NCBI GenBank assembly: GCA_034231615.1
Contig: CM067298.1
Span: forward strand, 26,058,528 to 26,122,527
Direction of reading: 5' to 3'
Origin: Meghimatium bilineatum
Lineage: Eukaryota > Mollusca > Gastropoda > Stylommatophora > Philomycidae
Length of the DNA stretch: 64,000 bases
The position numbers and the translations under genes are program-made. The notes under the pieces are model-generated. The model made no database searches, was not told where the DNA came from, and saw only the letters and a program-made list of their open reading frames with translations. Each line of letters begins with the position of its first letter. Within the stretch, counting starts at the first letter, position 1. Shown in pieces: positions 60,654 through 64,000 of this stretch.

Positions 60654-61234
60654 CTGAGAGATGACAAATTTTATATTAGTGCTAATAAAACAAAGTGATA
60701 CTTAACAGTTTAAAAACAGTTGGTTGCATATCTTATTCCAGGCATAGAGATTGAAACAGTATTTGTGCTGCAATTATTTTCTAAGTAAAACATTGAGCAT
60801 GTTGTCATTAAGGTTGATGGTAATGGGAAACGACAGACCAAGATGATGATGATGGACAAAGATATTTCAGAGTTTTTAAACATGTCCTTGGCTACGGCAG
60901 GTCAACTCGCCAAAATTGTGAGTAGTTCAGATCGTCCATAAAGGAGACTATATTTTTGAGAGAATGCTACCTGAATAAAAATAGGTTGCCATTGTACGGC
61001 AGACCAACTGCATGTTGAAAATTTAGAAACCAGTACAAGAACTAGTCTGATGATTGTGAGAAGTTCTCACTACTTCTCTGCTGCAGCACTGGACACATTT
61101 ACAATAAAATAGCATCAAACTAGGAGGCACTATATTTCAAAACTAGGATACAAAAAAACAAGAGGGGAAGTCAATAAGTAAGTAGGAAATAACTGGAAAA
61201 AAATTAATAGAATACAAATATGAAAACTATATAA

Positions 61235-61770
61235 TTTTAGACTGAATTCCTTTTTTATTTCTTCACATAATTTCCACCAGCATTGGTGCACTTATCCCAT
61301 CGATTTATCAGTGTGGATAAAAATCTTTATACATTCATTTATACTTGCAAACTCAAGTACTTATTTTTGTACCTGAGTTCAACCTCTATGTTATTCCCAA
61401 AACAATGTCCACTAAAGTGGGTTTTGAGTGGATCAAACAGGTGGCAGGCAGTCACTTGGGGATTATTCAGGGCTGGAAGGTGGACGTTCCAGTAATTGAT
61501 ATTTTATTTGGGCAATTATTTCTTGGGTTAATTGGATACATTTTCTTCTAATTTCATTCTGAAGCAGCAACAGAACTTAACAGTATAATATAGTATTCAT
61601 ATGGTGCCCTCTCTTCTGGAAATTGGTTAACAGCACTCCTTGAGAATCACAAAACATTGCGAGAATAACTTTTTTTTGCTGATGACAAAATGTAACAAAT
61701 TTCTTGACAGAAAGTGAAGAAGAATGCTTCCACTTCATTGAAGCACACTTTGATTCTAGTTGATAGTTAT
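61235..61770 (-). pseudogene. mariner-like transposase fossil
   Basis: Minus-strand frames give KKFVTFCHQQKKVILAMFCD, SQGVLLTNFQKRG and, at the far end, LINRWDKCTNAGGNYVKK. These are the D-block and the C terminus of DD34D mariner transposases. About 170 bp in between is not recognisable. Several breaks. Confidence 0.65.
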
Positions 61771-61774
61771 GTTA

Positions 61775-62242
61775 TGTTTCTCCAGGGCCATAGGCGGCGC
61801 ATAGGGCAGAAACCATAGCTTTCCATTTCTCTCTTTGTGTTGCCAGGTCTTTCAATTGTTGCGTGTTGTTTAGGTTCATTGACATGCATTCTCTATTAAT
61901 GATTCTTCATAGAGTTTCTCTAGGTCTCCCTCTTCTTCTTACTCCAGGTGGCACCCAATATAGTGACTGCTGGGGAATTCTTAGGCTGTTCATTCTGAGA
62001 GCATGAACGATGTAAGTCCAACACCTTTGTCTAATGAAGGAAGATATATAGGTTTGTTTGCTTTTCTCTCTTATAGTAGTGTTATATTTAAAGTCATTCC
62101 ACTTAACATTCAGAATGGTACGTAGGCATTTGTATTCAAAGGAGTCTAGTCTCTTATCTGTGGCTTTCCAACTTTTGCATCCATATGATAGAATAGGGAT
62201 GATGTTGGAGTTAAACATGAAGTTGATAGTGTCATCTGTCAT
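61775..62242 (-). pseudogene. LINE C-terminal fragment
   Basis: Minus frame IIPILSYGCKSWKATDKRLD, SFEYKCLRTILNVKWNDFKY, PGVRRRGRPRETL, then a broken end with REKWKAMVSALCAAYGP. A different family from the adjacent 62239-62901. Confidence 0.78.
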
Positions 62243-62901
62243 GTGACGTATTCCTTCCAGAACGTTGTCTTCCCAATGAACTCTCTGAACCTCTCTCTGT
62301 CTTGGGCGATGTGGCTTGCATTTTCTAGCGATGTATTCATGTTATCTTTAATGTTGTCAGTCCATCGTCTTCTTGGTCTGCCCTTTCTCCTCTTCCCAGG
62401 TACTCTTCCCTCCATTATTTGTCTTTCTAAACAGTTATGTCTCTTTATATGACCAAACAGGCGTAGTTTTCTTTTTGTTATTGTGTTTAGTAACCAACAC
62501 TCTGGAATATTCAATGTGTTTATAATATCTGAGTTTCTTATTTTATCCTTCCATAATATTCTAAGTATCTTCCTGTAGCATTTCAGCTCGAAGGAGTTGA
62601 TCCTCTTTGCCGCTGTTTTACTTAGAGTCCATGTTTCACAGCCGTATGTTGCAACCGGAAAAATAAAAGTTTGTAACATTAGCACTTTCGTTTCTATGTT
62701 GTTATTTTTCCATATGTTTTTCAGCTGTGTTATTTTGCAATATGCCATTGCCAATCTCTTCCTTATTTCTGCCATGCAGTCTCCTGCACCGTTGATGTTT
62801 GCTCCTAAGTATTTAAATTTATCCACACATTCTATCTCGGTATTGTCTAGTTGATAGTGATGCACCCATAATTCATTTCCAGTGACAATACATTTCAGCA
62901 T
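62239..62901 (-). pseudogene. LINE C-terminal region, 220-codon open frame
   Basis: Minus frame FKYLGANINGAGDCMAEIRK, FIFPVATYGCETWTLSKTAA, ELKCYRKILRILWKD, KLRLFGHIKRHNCLERQIME, RRKGRPRRRWTDNIKDN, RFREFIGKTT. 5'-truncated, otherwise uninterrupted. Confidence 0.85.
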
Positions 62902-62909
62902 GTCATCTT

Positions 62910-63260
62910 CATCGTCGGCATATTACCAAAGATACTGTAAAGACATGCCCATTCTCATAATTTTGTTTTTATCAGTCTGGATACTCATGTTGAGCAGATT
63001 TTTCAGAATTTCAAATGGTCGTGCATTATGATGTAGACAAAAAAGGCCATACATATATAAATGGATATTGTGGGAGTAGTCTTGAAAGGACACTTGTCTA
63101 ACTTGATGTTCTTGTCTTTCTTGATGTAGTCCTATACACTCAAATAAGACATGTGGCATTGTTTCATATGGGTGACTGCAATTTCTAGTTAGGTGGGCAA
63201 GGAGATTTTATTCTGTTCAGAAGGTATTTAGAGCAATATGTCTTATGGAAAAAGCTGCTT
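62910..63260 (-). pseudogene. LINE C-terminal zinc-knuckle fragment
   Basis: Minus frame NCSHPYETMPHVLFECIGLH then QERQEHQVRQVSFQDYSHN. The C-H-C spacing and HVLFEC are typical of the tail after RNase H in I-like LINEs. Confidence 0.6.
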
Positions 63261-63281
63261 TTATCATTTCTTCGATTGTGT

Positions 63282-63545
63282 GTTACTAGGGCCAAAGGGA
63301 AGCAAAGAATAGCAACACTGTTTACCTTCCCTGCATGTCATAAGAGGTTACTAAGGAGTTTATGAGGTGGAGCTGGCTGTTCCACTACATATAGAGTCAA
63401 GTGATCTAGAAGCCATGCTGAAGTCAGATGTGTCAGGCCAAAATGTGCCGATATCACAGCAAAGCTGTAAGACAAGACACATGCACTACATTCTCTGGAC
63501 TAAATTCTGCTACTCTGTAGGAGTTTGAGAATGAATGCAGATGAA
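63282..63545 (+). mobile_element. SINE A copy
   Basis: GGGAAGCAAAGAATAGCAAC, GGAGCTGGCTGTTCCA, GATGTGTCAGGCCAAAAT, GGAGTTTGAGAATGAATGC. Nearly full length, without the GAA-rich tail. Confidence 0.8.
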
Positions 63546-64000
63546 TATTTTTCTTTGAAGTAAGTTTATTTTGTCCTTTAGTCTAGGCCAGTTTATTTCA
63601 GAATACATTGCACTTCCAGTTGTTCTTGTAGCCCAGCTGTTCAACTAATCCTCTCTAGTATTATTTATTACTACCAGGTATCTATTTTACTGTATGATTG
63701 CTAACTGTTTTGTTTACTTGATAATAGGTAATAACTGCAGAAAAATTGAAATCCAACAAGCAAAATTAGGAAGCAGGGTGATGTAGTTTTGCTAATCACT
63801 GGAAACGCACATGACAATACAGTAAAATTGATGTTCAATCAAAAGGTCTTAATCAAGAACACATTAACAATATAATACAAAGAGTAAGAATAGCACTGTC
63901 AATGTTCACTAGACAGAGCTACATTTATTTAGTTGCAATTGAAATGAGTCTTCTTTGGCCAGTTGGTCTTTCTGCTCTTTCATTCCCCGTGAATGTCTGA
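63546..64000. other. window end, no gene
   Basis: The last 100 bases (AGCTACATTTATTTAGTTGC, TTGGCCAGTTGGTCTTTCTG) resemble the decayed RNase H LINE ends at 39770-39960, but the match is weak. Confidence 0.35.

Overview
This is AT-rich animal nuclear DNA. Genes have GT-AG introns and spread exons, and there are many LINE fragments, two related SINE subfamilies, tRNA-derived SINEs and several DNA transposons. The tRNA-SINE body and the mix of LINE families look lophotrochozoan, most likely a mollusc, but that is an inference from repeat style and not a species call.

Two host genes can be read. The first fills positions 6239-47577 on the + strand. It is a complete PMS1-type MutL homologue (DNA mismatch repair): 18 coding exons, 3066 nt, 1021 residues, all joined by phase-compatible GT-AG junctions. 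It has the GHKL ATPase motifs, a long divergent linker, an HMG-box-like segment and the PMS1 C-terminal domain without the PMS2-type endonuclease motif. The second lies on the - strand at 55019-60653. It is the 3' end of a sorting nexin, best matched to SNX13: three exons covering the nexin C-terminal domain, with the rest of the gene beyond the window or not recognised. The two genes are tail to tail, 7.4 kb apart.

Nearly everything else is mobile DNA. 1-6238 is a pile-up of broken LINEs of at least three families in both orientations. The PMS1 introns hold: a 2.1-kb foldback element with about 0.93-kb inverted arms (intron 1); LINE pieces and SINE B copies (introns 2 and 3); a 2.5-kb piggyBac with TTAA duplications plus a LINE split by a second foldback element (intron 5); two more foldback relatives (introns 6 and 7); SINE A copies; mariner remnants; a pogo fossil directly upstream of exon 14; and a 46-bp minisatellite just after exon 16. 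The intergenic interval holds RNase H-type LINE ends, a nearly intact Tc1/mariner element with 30-bp perfect inverted repeats and a wide DD83E catalytic spacing that carries an internal piece of LINE reverse transcriptase, and an unclassified dispersed repeat. 56.8-64 kb is again LINE and SINE debris around the SNX13 exons.

The most unusual feature is a small family of four elements (6451-8569, 20181-20692, 22903-23160, and a one-armed copy from about 24496). They share a roughly 60-70 bp asymmetric leader, have 12-15 bp target duplications where both ends are present, and carry inverted arms with a covarying hairpin that resembles a degenerate hammerhead motif. They look like non-autonomous, possibly Penelope-related, foldback retroposons. 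No CRISPR, operon, rRNA or functional tRNA gene was seen.
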